A stretch of DNA of 64,000 nucleotides from Aquilaria yunnanensis (Eukaryota > Streptophyta > Magnoliopsida > Malvales > Thymelaeaceae), in contig CM077595.1 in NCBI GenBank assembly GCA_039654915.1, positions 85,787,501 through 85,851,500 on the forward strand. Direction: 5' to 3'. The notes beneath the pieces were generated by a model, which was not told the origin of the DNA, did no database searches, and saw nothing but the letters and a program-made list of their open reading frames with translations. Below are positions 22,374 through 32,893 of this stretch, in pieces (the first letter of the stretch is position 1; each line of letters starts with the position of its first letter). The position numbers and the translations under genes are program-made.

Positions 22374-22780
22374 GATTTCGGTGAGAAGATTGTATTGTAC
22401 AAAAAAATTTCTAAATACAAAAGTTCCTTAGCCAAAAATCTTAGGCATGAGTTATACAAGTCTGAATTTCGTGAAGGTAACTATTGACATAGGCAAAAAT
22501 ATAATTTTCCGAAGTCCCTTGAGCAAACGTGTTTGGAACAATGGGAAATGAAAAATCTCGCAAAAGACTTAGCCAAAATTCTTGAGCATAAGTTGTACAA
22601 GTCGGAATTTCGCGAAGAAGATCGCCGTATTCTCCGAAGTCTCTTGAGCGAACATGTTCGGGACAATGGAAAAAGAAAAAACTTACAAAAAGACTTAGCC
22701 AAAATTTTTAAGAAAGAGTCTTTATTGAGATGAATCTGCTTACAAAGAAGAAAAACAAGAAGGCAAAGGACCCTAAAACA
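22374..22780 (+). other. Spacer after integrase with diverged direct repeats
   Basis: No ORF is recognised. Words such as CTTAGCCAAAAATTCTTGAGCATAAG recur as shorter variants (about 22428, 22571 and 22697), together with AAGTCTGAATTTCG/AAGTCGGAATTTCG (22460 and 22599) and TTCCGAAGTCCCTTGAGC/CTCCGAAGTCTCTTGAGC, so the stretch is two to three tandem copies of a unit near 140 bp. It separates the sense pol from the 3' end of the antisense gene. Confidence 0.6.
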
Positions 22781-22782
22781 AA

Positions 22783-23469
22783 TTAAGGAATCTCAGCGTC
22801 TCGGGAGCCACCAGCTCCTGCGTCCTTTTCCACCACCTTCGGCGCCGGGAAAGAAAGGGGCAAGTTCAGGTGTTCGATTTTCGACCAAGACCACTGAGGC
22901 CCCTCGGGAATGTTTAGGGCCACCAAGAAAGAGAGGTCCAGATCTGGGAACCTCTGAAGCACTTGGTGACGAGCGAGGCAGAAGCCGTCTTGAAAACCGA
23001 CCTTGGTGATTTCGTCGGCTTTCTTCTTCTCGACCGCCAGCTCATCACGTTCGCTCTCCAGATCGGCAATCTCCTTCCTCAGTGCCTTCGTCTTCTTCTT
23101 CTTTGGCTCATTCTTCAAAGACTCGACCTCGGCCTAGAGCTCGGCCTTCTCGGCAAGCACCTTCGCCAGGAAAGCCTCAGAATCTGACTTCTCTTTTTGA
23201 TATGATTCGTTCGCTGAGGTCAGCTCCGCCACCTTGGCACCGAGGTCAGAAATCTTCTGGGAGGAGTCCTTCAAAAGTTCCTCATTCTCCTTCGCGAACT
23301 CCTCCCGAATAGCAGCGACCTCCATCTTCGCAGCTTCAGCCATCTCCGTGTTCTTGGCGGCCAATTCAGAGCACTTGGCCTTAGATTTTTCTATGAGATC
23401 TAAGGCCGAGACTCGGAACGCCGCTTCCTTCGCCACCCGGACCCTGAGGAGGCCGGTGTACCCTAGCAG
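22783..23469 (-). CDS. Last block of the antisense gene: coiled coil
   Basis: After the acceptor at 23470 the frame reads LLGYTGLLRVRVAKEAAFRV and continues with heptad-patterned Glu/Lys/Leu/Ala for about 130 residues, then QDGFCLARHQVLQRFPDLDL, and stops near 22783. A TAG at about 23134 sits in frame between two open parts whose frame is otherwise kept. The coiled coil suggests dimerisation. No enzymatic motif is seen. Confidence 0.65.
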
Positions 23470-25194
23470 CTGCAAAGAAGTAAGAGCAAAAGTTAGTAAG
23501 GAAAAAAGTGGGCCAAACACTTATAAGAAATCAAAGGGAAGCAAAACAAAGGCCTGAAGAATACCTGGGCAGCGTGCTCGGAAACCTTGGCAGCGAGGGA
23601 CTCATCGCTCGGGCATGCTTCGGAAACGGCCCTGAAGGAGGCCTCAGTGAGGATCCCCCTCGAGATTTGTTTGGCCATATATGGGCAGTCGCCGGAGTAC
23701 AAATTCATGTCCTCCGTAAACAACCAAAAGGGCTCCCTCGAGATCTTCCCCTTCAGGACATGGGCATCCCGAAGAGCCCGTTTCCGGGCGTGTTCGGCTG
23801 CCTAATTCGGGAGTAGCAGCTCCCCTGCACGGCAAAGCAAGAAATTTATCAAGACAAGGAACCCTTAGAGAAATAAAGGTACCATAACTTGTCTAAGAAA
23901 ATGAACCTGGCGGCACCTCCGCGACTCCATCATCGGAGTCCCGAACCTCCTCGGCAGGAATCTCCTTACCTTTACTCTTACGACGCTCCTCGGCAGAAGG
24001 GACTTCCACCAAGGCGTCCAGAAGAGCCGCCGAGGGAGAGGGACTTCGGGAAGGGGCGGCAGCGGCAACCTCAGCCGGCGGAACAGCAGCAGCAACATCC
24101 GATTCTTCGCGTGCCTCCTCGTGGATTTCGGCCTAAGGAGAAGGCACGTCTTTCTTTGCCCGTTTGGCCACCGATGGGCCAGCCCCAGATGATTTCCGCC
24201 TTCGGGAGACAGCCTTCGTCGTCTGCTCGCCCTTCTCGGCTTGACCGAGGAAAAGGGACTTTTAGTAGGCAGTGGAGTCGTTGCCTATCTCTGAAAAAGA
24301 AAGAAAACTTCAGTGTGAATCCAAGGTAAAACTATAACAAAAGAATCCTAGGATAACTTACTCTAAAAAAAGGACTCATAAGTGACTTCCTCCCTAAAGA
24401 GTTGCACCAACCAAGAGTCTTTCCCAGCGATAGCAGGAGCCGGCATCCTGAGGTCCGTCTTGTGCTCCTTCACCACCCCTAGTTCCCGAAGAACCTCCTC
24501 GGTCATCAGTTTCCAATTGATGGGGAAGGGGTAAAGGGAGCGCGAAGGGACCTCGGAATCTCAGTCGGAGACGGCTTGGATCCGTTTGTCGAAGTCCGTA
24601 AATATGGGTGCCAACTCAGGAGTCAGCATTATCCTCGGATCAACGACGTCCATCTCCAGCCTTCCCCGAGCCCCACTTGGTCGGGACGTGCGACCAGGCC
24701 TCCTCCATCTTCAGAAAGAAAAACTTTTGTTGCCACCCTCGCCAGCTGTCCTTAGTGGCAAAGGTGAATATATACTTTTTGCTCCCTGATTCCCGAGGTA
24801 GCATGAAGTAAAAGCCACCCTTTGGGACCACAAAGAGCTTATAGTATTGCATGAAAAGAATAAAGTGGAGCTCTATTTTGAAAACGCTGCACATATAGAG
24901 GAAGGCGTTGAAGTAGCAGTACGAGTTCGGCGGGAGCTGATTTACGGCAATGCCATGGAATTGGCAAAAGTCGCAAATCATCTTCGGAGGAGGGTACCGA
25001 AGTTCGGCCTTCAGTTGGGCTCGGAAAATGGTAACCTCGTCGCCACAGTTCGAAAAGCTAAACTGGTTAGAACGTGGCAACCTTGTAATGGCATACGAGG
25101 GAAGAAAGAATTTGGTCTTCTATCTTTTCAATTTTTTAGAAGTGGTGCAGCAAGGGTGAGACAAAAGAGGTTGCCAGCTCTCAGGAATAAGCAT
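22783..25194 (-). CDS. Antisense spliced gene of the Gypsy element (transposon-type protein)
   Basis: Read on the minus strand the region makes four coding blocks separated by short GT-AG introns (24361-24291, 23906-23825 and 23564-23470; 71, 82 and 95 nt). Block 1 (25194-24362) carries LKAELRYPPPKMICDF and FFFLKMEEAW, resembling the putative gypsy-type transposon domain (Pfam Transposase_28 type, from memory). Block 2 is Ala/Ser/Lys rich (SRRRKSSGAGPSVAKRAKK). Blocks 3-4 form a long coiled coil (KCSELAAKNTEMAEAAKM, then KALRKEIADLESERDELAVE) and an acidic end. TAG codons near 25120, 24115 and 23133 and a frameshift near 24660 show decay. Its biochemical function is unknown. Extra antisense ORFs at this place are known in other Tat-type elements. 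Confidence 0.7.
24362..25194 (-). CDS. First block of the antisense gene: Transposase_28-like domain
   Basis: The frame begins MLIPESWQPLLSHP at 25194, has one TAG near 25120, and continues IFRAQLKAELRYPPPKMICD, FCQFHGIAVNQLPPNSYCYF, KGGFYFMLPRESGSKKYIFT and SWRGWQQKFFFLKMEEAW. The spacing of aromatic and Pro residues matches the putative gypsy-type transposon domain found in many plant hypothetical proteins. A frameshift near 24660 moves the reading to MDVVDPRIMLTPELAPIF, which continues to the donor site at 24361. Confidence 0.65.
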
Positions 25195-25861
25195 GGTCGG
25201 CTGAAAAGCGATTTTGGAAAAAGCCAAAAATGACTTCGGGAAAGCTTAAAAAGTAAAAGACTCTGGAAGTTAAAACCCACCAAATGTTTTGCCAAAATAT
25301 GGATTTGAAGACGCCGTCACGAAGGGTTGCCGGAAAACACTCCGTCAAAGAGGATCGCCGCAAAAAACAGGAGAAAACGTGAAAGCAGTTGAAAGCAAAA
25401 GCAGAAGCAAAAGGAGGTTATGACGGAACAGAGGTATATATAGGCCGAGGAGGGTAGGCGAACCGGCGTCATAAAGTACTCCACAAAGGCGAACAGTCGC
25501 CATAACTGCTCATTGCGCGTGAAAAGGCGCACCTGCTGTATTCAGCGCAGTCCCCGCCAGTAACAAGCTGCCACGTGTCAGCCATCGCGCCAAAAAAGGG
25601 ATACGCTTTCTAACACCCCTAGACCCTGGGTGTGCCGCTCCAGACTGACACGCTTGGTTACAAGACGCAACGTTACGCAGCCCTGCAAAAGAAAAGAAGT
25701 GGGTGACCTCGAAGACACCAAAGGACGGGCTATAACCGAACAGCTCATGTCTTTGGACAGAAGGTACATCTTCGGCACAAGTATTACACCCGAAGTCCCG
25801 AAGGACGCCCTCCGAAAGCCAACAAGCCGAAGTTCCCACTTTGGCTTTTCGGAGAGGGGCC
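25195..25861. other. Promoter-side spacer and polypurine tract before the 3' LTR
   Basis: No protein domain is recognisable on either strand. It holds the antisense leader and a TATA candidate, then sequence rich in CCGAAG/CTTCGG words as in the LTRs. GGAGAGGGGCC directly before 25862 is the likely polypurine tract that primes plus-strand DNA. Confidence 0.55.
25435..25442 (-). promoter_or_regulatory. TATA box candidate for the antisense gene
   Basis: TATATATA lies about 240 bp upstream (minus direction) of the first antisense ATG at 25194. The intervening minus-strand sequence is CT-rich, like a plant 5' leader. The motif is palindromic, so direction is inferred from context. Confidence 0.45.
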
Positions 25862-26735
25862 TGTGATAGCCGAAGGGCTATCGCCTTTGTCAGTACATAC
25901 TTCCTGAGGAAAACATGGTCGGGAAACCTGGCGTCATCCGAAAGAGGCACTATCGCTGACCTCGGAAGGAGCAAAGTCAGATACCACGAAGGCCGGACTT
26001 CGGCTGAATACGCTAGGCATTTCAAAGGTATCGCCGGCTCCCTCGGGGGACCAAACGGATCGCCTTCGGGGATAAAGAACTAGCTATTATCAGTAGGAGA
26101 GAGCTTCCCCGAAGGCGGAACCCTCGAACTAGGGGACTTCCCGAACTACAAAGCATAACTACCGAATAAGGTCATCCGTACCAAAGAACGACCTCGCCCA
26201 GAGGACTTCGGGAGTACGGCATGAGCATTTAATGAGCCTCTGACATGTCGCCCACAGGCGCTACACGCCGCCCCAAACGGCAGTCTGACACGCCAACGCC
26301 GTCCAGGTTTTGTCACGACCTGTCTCCGCTCAAGGCTCAAGGAGCCTGCAAACTGCTACTTGTCCCCTACTCCCGGAAACACAGAGAACATCCGACCGAA
26401 CATGTGTCATAATCTGAACGGGCTGGGAACTCCTATAAATACCAGGAAACAGGCCCTGGCAAAGGGACCCACCAGAATCCGACCCTCTCCCCCTGAGAAA
26501 GTACAAACAGGCAAGGCAACTAAACCTCTTAGTGCTCCCCTTCTTTCACATTTCAGGGCACTGACTTGGGCGTCGGAGGCTCATCCTTGGAAAAAGATCC
26601 CGGGGACCTCCTAACCCTTTTTTACGAGTTTTACGGGCACACTCCCATGGGAAATCTAGGCTCCAGACGTTCTCCCTCTTAGGAAGTCCCTCCCGAAGTC
26701 ATGATGTCTTCCAACGAAGATGCCTCCGGGCATCA
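25862..26735 (+). repeat. 3' LTR of the Gypsy element
   Basis: It is a direct copy of 16114-16987, also exactly 874 bp with no indel seen, differing at about 46 positions by eye (roughly 5 percent), mostly transitions. Equal length without indels makes the pairing certain. It is followed by GTATACTC, not by the bases found before the 5' LTR. Confidence 0.93.
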
Positions 26736-26900
26736 GTATACTCATATTGCAAGAAAAATGGGCATAGAGAGGAAGACTGCTGGGGAAAGAAAGAATGCAC
26801 ATACTGTAAAAAGTATGGACACAAAGAAGAAGAATGTTGGTCAAGGAAAGCTCAAGCTAAGTATGCTGAAGCTGATGAAGAAGAAGAAGATTATCTATTC
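26736..26900 (+). pseudogene. Copia gag tail with two zinc knuckles
   Basis: In the frame of the 26901 ORF the sequence reads YSYCKKNGHREEDCW then ECTYCKKYGHKEEECW, the second being a perfect C-x2-C-x4-H-x4-C. The first has lost its leading Cys right at the Gypsy junction, which shows where the Copia sequence was cut. It continues into an acidic linker (YAEADEEEEDYLFM). Confidence 0.8.
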
Positions 26901-28360
26901 ATGTCCTACGTGGAGCCTAATGAAGAAACAAATGATGTCCGGTTCTTGGAAAGTGCGTGTTCAAATCACATGACTGGTAAAAAGTCTCTATTCAGAATGT
27001 TAGATGAGTTTGTCAAGACTCAAGTCAAGTTTGGAGATAATAAACAAATGAAGGTTGAAGGTACAGGTACGGTGGCAATTGAGGTCAGTACTGGTAAAAT
27101 AAAGCTTCTTAGAGATGTTCTTTTTGTTCCTACTCTTGCATATAATCTTGTCAGTGTGGGACAGTTAGTTGAAGGGGGATATAGTGTTATCTTTGATAAC
27201 AACTCATGCACTATAAAAAACAAAGATTATGAGTTAGTGCAAGTGCAAATGACTCCAAACAAAATGTTTCCTCTTGTGTTCACTGGAAACAGAAATCATG
27301 CCTTCATCATAGCATCAAGTGAAACTGAAGTGTGGCATCTCAGGTATGGACATTTAAATGTGAAAGGCTTACAAGTATTAAGCAGCAAAGAAATGGTACT
27401 TGGATTGCCACGTATAAAAACACAAGTTAATGTGTGTGAAGGGTGTGCATATGGAAAGCAAGCCAAGAGACCTTTTCCAGTGGGAAAAGCTTTCAGATCA
27501 TTAGCAAATCTGGGTTTGGTGCATGCTGACTTATGCGATCCCATGAAAACTGAATCTCTTGCAGGAAGAAAATATTTTTTCTTGTTAACTGATGATTGTA
27601 GTCGTATGAGTTAGGTATACTTCCTGAACACCAAAGTAGAAGCATTTGAGAAATTTAAGAAGTTCAAAGCATTGGTGGAGAAGCAAAGTGGAGAAAATCT
27701 GAAGGTGCTTAGAACCGATAGAAGAGGAGAGTTTGTGTCATTGGAGTTCAGTTCCTTTTGTGAAGAAAATGGAATCAAAAGGGAACTCACTGCTCCCTAC
27801 ACACCAGAACAGAATGGGATTGCTGAGAGGAAGAATAGGACAGTTGTGAAGGTGGCAAGGTCCATGCTCAAAACCAAAATCTTCCAGATAAGTTTTAGGC
27901 AGAAGCAGTAGCAATGGCAGTATACTTACTCAAATTTTCACCCACGAAGGCTGTGTGGAATCAGACACCATTCCAAGCATGGAGTGGAATCAAACCTGAG
28001 GTAAGTCACTTAAGAGTCTTTGGATGCATTTGCTATGTCCTGTTAACATCTAGCAGGCATAAATTAGATAAGAAGTCTCAAAAGTGCATATTTATTGGCT
28101 ATTGCTCTCAGTCTAAAGCTTATCATGTTTACAATCCCTTAAGTGAGAAAGTGATAGTAAGCAAAAATGTAATATTTGATGAAAGTTCAAGTTGGTCATG
28201 GAATGATAGCACGAGCAGTCCAAAATCGTTGGAGATAGAAAATGAAGATGTTCATCATGAAGAAGCAGACATTGAGCATCAGTCTGAAGGCTCACAAGCA
28301 GCATCTCCAGTAACCTCCAGCTCAAGTTCTGGATCAGAAGATTCCACTATTGATCATTAA
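26901..28360 (+). pseudogene. Copia protease and integrase
   Basis: Protease block FLESACSNHMTG has Glu and Ala where the active DSG motif is expected, so the catalytic Asp (residue 17) is lost. The integrase zinc site WHLRYGHLN...VCEGCAYGK is complete. The core reads LVHADLCDP, then after a TAG at 27612 (a Trp position) LRTDRRGEFVS, and NGIAERKNRT with the catalytic Glu. Frames 26901-27614, 27672-27911 and 27914-28360 are joined by small indels. The C-terminal part reads LRVFGCICYVLL and KCIFIGYC, as in other Copia integrases. Confidence 0.88.
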
Positions 28361-29961
28361 CCAAGAAGGTACAGAACATTAGATGAGATTTATTCGTCCA
28401 TGTATGCTTTATGGGCTGGGGAACCGGTAAATGTGGAAGAAGCTATGGCTAAAGAAGAATGGAGGACCGCAATGGTAGAAGAAATTTGTGCAATACAGAG
28501 AAATGAGACGTGAGAGCTCATAGAGTTACCAGAAGGAAAGCATCCAATCAGCCTGAAGTGGATTTATAAACTAAAACAACATGCAGATGAAAGCATATAA
28601 AGGTACAAAGCTAGATTAGTTGCTAGAGGATTCTCTCAGCAACATGGAATAGATTTTGAGGAAACTTTCTCACCTGTTGAACGTTTTGAAACTGTGAGAA
28701 TGATCCTAGCTTTGGCAGTACAACAACAATGGTGTGTTTATCAATTTGATGTGAAGTCAGCCTTTCTAAATGGAGAGCTAAAAGAGGAGGTCTATGTAAG
28801 TCAGCCACAAGGATTTGAGATTCTTGGGAAGGAAGACAAAGTGTATCGACTCAAAAAGGCACTATATGGCTTGAAGCAAGCCCCTCGAACTTGGTACAGC
28901 AAGATTGATCATTTCTTTTGTGAGAATGGTTTTAAAAGAAGTGAGAATGAACCAACTTTGTATGTCAAACAATAAGGAAATAAAGACTGTATACTGATAA
29001 GTCTTTATGTAGATGATATGATCTACACTGGCTCATCATCTCAACTTATATATGATTTTAAGACCTCCATGATGAAGATGTTTGATATGACCAACTTAGG
29101 GAAGCTGCATTACTTTCTTGGATTGGAAGTGAAACAAACAAAAGATGGAATTTTTATTTCACAGCAGAAATATGCCAATGATATTTTGAAGTAGTTTGGG
29201 ATGATGAACTATAAAGGCGTAAGCACGCCAATGAATATGAATGAGAAGTTAAAGAAAGATGATGGCATGGAGATGACAGATGCAAGCATATACAGGAGTT
29301 TTGTGGGAAGATTGATCTATTTAACGTACACAAGGCCTGATATAGCCTTTGCTGTTGGTCTGGTCTCAAGGTTCATGCACCAACCAACAAAATAGCATAT
29401 GGGAGCAGCCAAGAGGATATTGCGTTATATAGCCAGTACCAAAGACTATGGAATTTGGTATTGTCATGTTTCAGACTTTAAACTGATTAGTTTCACTGAC
29501 AGTGACTAGGCAGGATCATTGGGTGATCGAAAAAGCACCACAGGACATTGTTTCAAACTTGGAACAGGAGTGATAACATGGACATCTAAGAAGCAATCAA
29601 CAGTAGCTCTCTCTTCAGCTGAAGCTGAGTATGTTGCAGCCAGCTCTTCAGCATGTCAAGCCATTTGGCTGAGAAGGATTCTTAAAGACGTAAATCAAGA
29701 ACAGAAGCAGGCCACAGAAATCTTTTGTGATAGCTTATCAGCAGTAAGTATGTCCAAGAATCTAGTTTTTCATGGGAGGACGAAGCATGTAGAGATTAAG
29801 CATCATTTCATCATAGAATTGGTAGCTAAAGATGACATTTAGCTAGTACATTGCAGAACTCAAGAGCAGGTTGCGGATGTGTTAACAAAGTCTCTTCCTT
29901 CAGCAACTCATGATATGTTCAGATTAAAACTTGGAGTAGCAAACTTTGAATCAAGGGGGAG
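28361..29961 (+). pseudogene. Copia reverse transcriptase and RNase H
   Basis: RT blocks visible are [65 protein letters not shown] and SLYVDDMIYTGSS with the YVDD active site intact. RNase H reads GDRKSTTGHCF, SSAEAEYVAASSSACQAIWL and VADVLTKSL. Stops interrupt at about 28512, 28599, 28974, 29194, 29394, 29509 and 29840; those at 28512 and 29509 fall at Trp positions. The polypurine run AAGGGGGAG precedes the LTR. Confidence 0.9.
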
Positions 29962-30255
29962 TGTTGAAGACTGATTCAAAATGTGCGTGCCACAATATCC
30001 CTGCAGTATGCTACAGTTGATTGAGTCTGTGTTAGTTCTTAGATAAGTTCCTTATTTTCAGCAATAATAACGTTAGAGTTTAAATGTTCTAATTAGTTGA
30101 GTCAGTAGCTATTTGTTAGCTAAAGGAGTCCTGGTTGTTAGGAACTTTCAGTTATTGTAAGCCTATTTAAAAGGTGAAGTCTTCAGCTAATAAACATACG
30201 AGTTCACGCATCTTTTGCTCAATAAGTTTCTCCTTGCTCTGTCAATACTCTAACA
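29962..30255 (+). repeat. 3' LTR of the Copia element
   Basis: Begins TGTTGAAGACTGATTC directly after TCAAGGGGGAG and ends ACTCTAACA, so it has TGTTG...TAACA inverted ends. No partner LTR was found in the window. Confidence 0.8.
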
Positions 30256-30260
30256 GCGGC

Positions 30261-30414
30261 TAGGTCGATTGGAGGCAGTATCAAATGGCTGAGGAGTAGA
30301 ACGTTGAATAGCCGATTGGAGTTGGCTGCGGTTGGGTAGGTTGGAGGCAGCGATGAATGATTGAGGAGGCAAGTGTTGAACGATCGATCATAGTTGGCAG
30401 CAATAAACAGTGTC
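30261..30414. repeat. Two diverged 72-bp tandem copies
   Basis: GGAGGCAG followed by similar sequence (CTGAGGAG/TTGAGGAG, CGTTGAA/TGTTGAA, AGTTGGCTGC/AGTTGGCAGC) occurs at 30271 and 30343, a period of 72 bp. It follows the Copia LTR at once and is G-rich against AT-rich surroundings. Confidence 0.6.
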
Positions 30415-31549
30415 TACTAGGATTGCTTTATTGTCCCTTGGTTATCCTGGGTCTACTATGATTTGTTGCCCGACGGCTCTCCCATTTTGGCCATTTTTGC
30501 GATTATTTATGTTTCAAACTCTAAAAAATTATGTGTTTATGTTAGTTTGGGTCTCAATTTTTATTTTTTTATAAATGGCCATCCATTTTAGTTAAAAAGG
30601 AAGTCATGTGGCTTTGTGGGCTTAAGTAATGGAGTTAGGAACCGTCACGTCAGTAAAGAACACGCCACTTAATTATTTTCCATTTAAGATAACAACTCAA
30701 TTGACAGCAGGGACTCAGGTGAGATGTGATTTATGAGTTAGGAGATCTTAATAGACATTTTGAAAGCTAAGAGACCATAATAGGACAAATGTAAAAGTTA
30801 AGGAACTATGGATAAATTTTACCCGCCTTTATGATGGAGCAAAATGAGATAAGTGACAACTTTAGGACAAACATTAAAATTAGGGGACAACGAATGAATT
30901 TTACCTTATCAAGTAATGACCAAGGTTTGATTTAACAGTTAAAATAATTTGTTGCTCAACAATTTATTGGCCTTGCTTAAATCGGCAAAAACTTTGTACT
31001 CCCCTTGTCCCATAAACGATAATATATTTCTCTAGGCAAGGGATTAATGTATGTGTTATTTATGATATTTTTTTCATTTTCCCCTTAAAATTAAAGTAAA
31101 AAATAATTTTTTTTTAGATTTTGTGTGGTGAGATATTGAATGATGACTAGAAAAAGAAAATATTCCTTTTGAAGTTTCACGTCGTTAGAGTTTTAATGAA
31201 AATTAGAAAGAGAAATATTCTTTTTTCAATTTTGTGCAATGAAAGTTTAAATGAGGATGATAAGGCAAAGTAGATGTTAAAATATTTATTAAAAAAAAAA
31301 AGGAAATATTTTATTCTTTTTTAGATGAAAAAAGAGAAATATATTTCATTCTTTTTTAAATGGATAAAGTATAATTTTAGTTTAAGTGAAGTTTACACAA
31401 GTCACTATTTTTGCGTTGTAAATTTTTTGTATTTAATTGATACTAAAAGAAGTGTGATGAAAGTGACAACGAACTTATGCATGATAAAGCTTGGGTTCAA
31501 GGGACAGCGAATCATTCATAACCAAACGAAAAAAAAAAAAAAGACAGCC
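30415..31549. other. AT-rich intergenic DNA, no gene seen
   Basis: Only chance ORFs occur here. Some words repeat (AAATTTTACC near 30815 and 30897, AGTGACAAC), but no transposon end or domain is clear. Confidence 0.6.
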
Positions 31550-32125
31550 AATTGCATGGATTGTCTCTAACATTTAATTATTATTTTATGTTGATCCCTA
31601 ACTTATTGAATGTTTTATTTTGACTCCAAACTTATTAAAATTGTTTTTTTTTTGTCTTTCACCAAATGAAATCCATTAATTCAGAATAACTGTGAGACAC
31701 AAATTTTTAAAATTTTAATTTAAATATTATTAACTATCTTTTAGTAAAGTTAAACAGTTTAATAATTTTTTGACAATTAATAGAAAATTTAAATTAATAG
31801 TTTTTTATTTTTGAATGAGTTAAGTTCAATGTATAGAGAGAAAAAAAATGTGCTTTGAATTTTTCATTAATTATAAAAAATTATTATAAAGATTAAATTT
31901 ATTGTCAAACATTTACTGAATAGTTCAAATTATTATTTAAAAATTCTTTATTACAAATATTTTGAGTTAACAAATTCCATCCAATGGGGATCAAAATGAA
32001 ACATTTTAATAGATTTAGGACTAAAATAAAATATTTTTAATACATTTAGGATCAAAATAAAATATTCAATAGGTTAGGGACTAAAATATAATGATAATTA
32101 AAGGTTATGGGCCATCCATGCAATT
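31550..32125. mobile_element. MITE-like element with long inverted ends
   Basis: The left end AATTGCATGGATTGTCTCTAA and the reverse complement of the right end, AATTGCATGGATGGCCCATAA, match, and the similarity continues inward for about 100 bp (AATTATTATTTTATGTTGATCC against AATTATCATTATATTTTAGTCC). No coding capacity. Target duplication unclear because the inverted match extends into the flanks. Diverged relatives of its interior and right end occur at about 34430-34680 and 35450-35834. Confidence 0.7.
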
Positions 32126-32893
32126 TACTTGAAAAAAGAAATCATAGAAGTTTATTTATGATAATCTGATAGGAAATTGCTATAGAAGGCCCTCATCTGA
32201 TAATGCTGGCTAGAAGTTTATTTATAATAATCTGCTATAAAAGACCCCAATATGATAATGCTGGACCCGACTATAGTATATTTATAATACTAAAGCCCTA
32301 GTTAACCCAAATAATTAAAAAAATCAAAATAAGATATGATGCCTCATAGAATATTTATAGGAAAAGTAACATCGGTCAGTGATGAATGTGGTTTGTTGTA
32401 GAACATCAATCAATCTACAGGATTCCTTGAATTTTATGTCCCCAATATTAATTGACAGTACACAACTAATCCTGGTTGTCACAGACCATGATATATTTAT
32501 AGTACTCAAAGTTTGAAATGAATTAAGCCTTATCAATTTTTTCTTCGCGCACATGGAGGGGTAAGAGATAAGGGAAACTTACAATAACCCACTAAGTTTG
32601 TCTCACTTATATTTTAGCTTTTTATTTTTGAAATTTTACACTTTGTCCTTATTTATTTTGTATTATTCAATAATAAATTTTGAAACATTGATTTAAACTG
32701 TACAATATAATCATCTTTGAGCAATTTCAATTTTTCTAATATTTTTTATAATTAATAGATATTTTAAATTATCAATTTTTTTCATTCTCTAAATGTGTTT
32801 TTTATCCTATAAATGCATATCAATATTTATTAAATGTAAGTTATTTGTGAAAAAAATATTAAAAATTTTAAAATTATTAAAACATAGTTACCT
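32126..32893. other. AT-rich spacer with a short direct duplication
   Basis: AGAAGTTTATTTATGATAAT (32146) and AGAAGTTTATTTATAATAAT (32212) begin two copies that both end TGATAATGCTGG, with a period near 66 bp. The rest shows no gene. Confidence 0.55.

Larger units (their letters stand above)
16114..26735 (+). mobile_element. Full-length Ty3/Gypsy element, Tat-type, 10.6 kb
   Basis: Two direct LTRs of 874 bp (16114-16987 and 25862-26735) start TGTGATAGCC and end GGGCATCA. Inside, in order, are a primer-binding site, gag, protease, RT, RNase H, a second RNase H and integrase on the plus strand, then a spliced gene on the minus strand before the 3' LTR. The second RNase H plus an extra 3' region is the mark of the Tat lineage. 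By eye the LTRs differ at about 46 of 874 sites. GC content is clearly higher than the surrounding DNA. The 5-bp flanks (TGGTA and GTATA) do not match. Confidence 0.92.
26736..30255 (+). mobile_element. Truncated Ty1/Copia element (3' part with one LTR)
   Basis: From the Gypsy LTR edge the plus strand reads Copia gag zinc knuckles, protease, integrase, RT and RNase H, then a polypurine tract and a 294-bp LTR (29962-30255, TGTTGAAG...CTAACA). The 5' LTR and first half of gag are absent from the window. Protein motifs resemble the Tork/Tnt1 side of plant Copia elements, judged from memory. At least eight in-frame stops, several at Trp codons, make it inactive. Confidence 0.9.

Noticed and set aside
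23889..25233. Plus-strand ORFs of 128-146 residues (23889-24329 and 24847-25233)
   Set aside because: They overlap the minus-strand antisense gene, whose domains and splice sites explain the sequence better.
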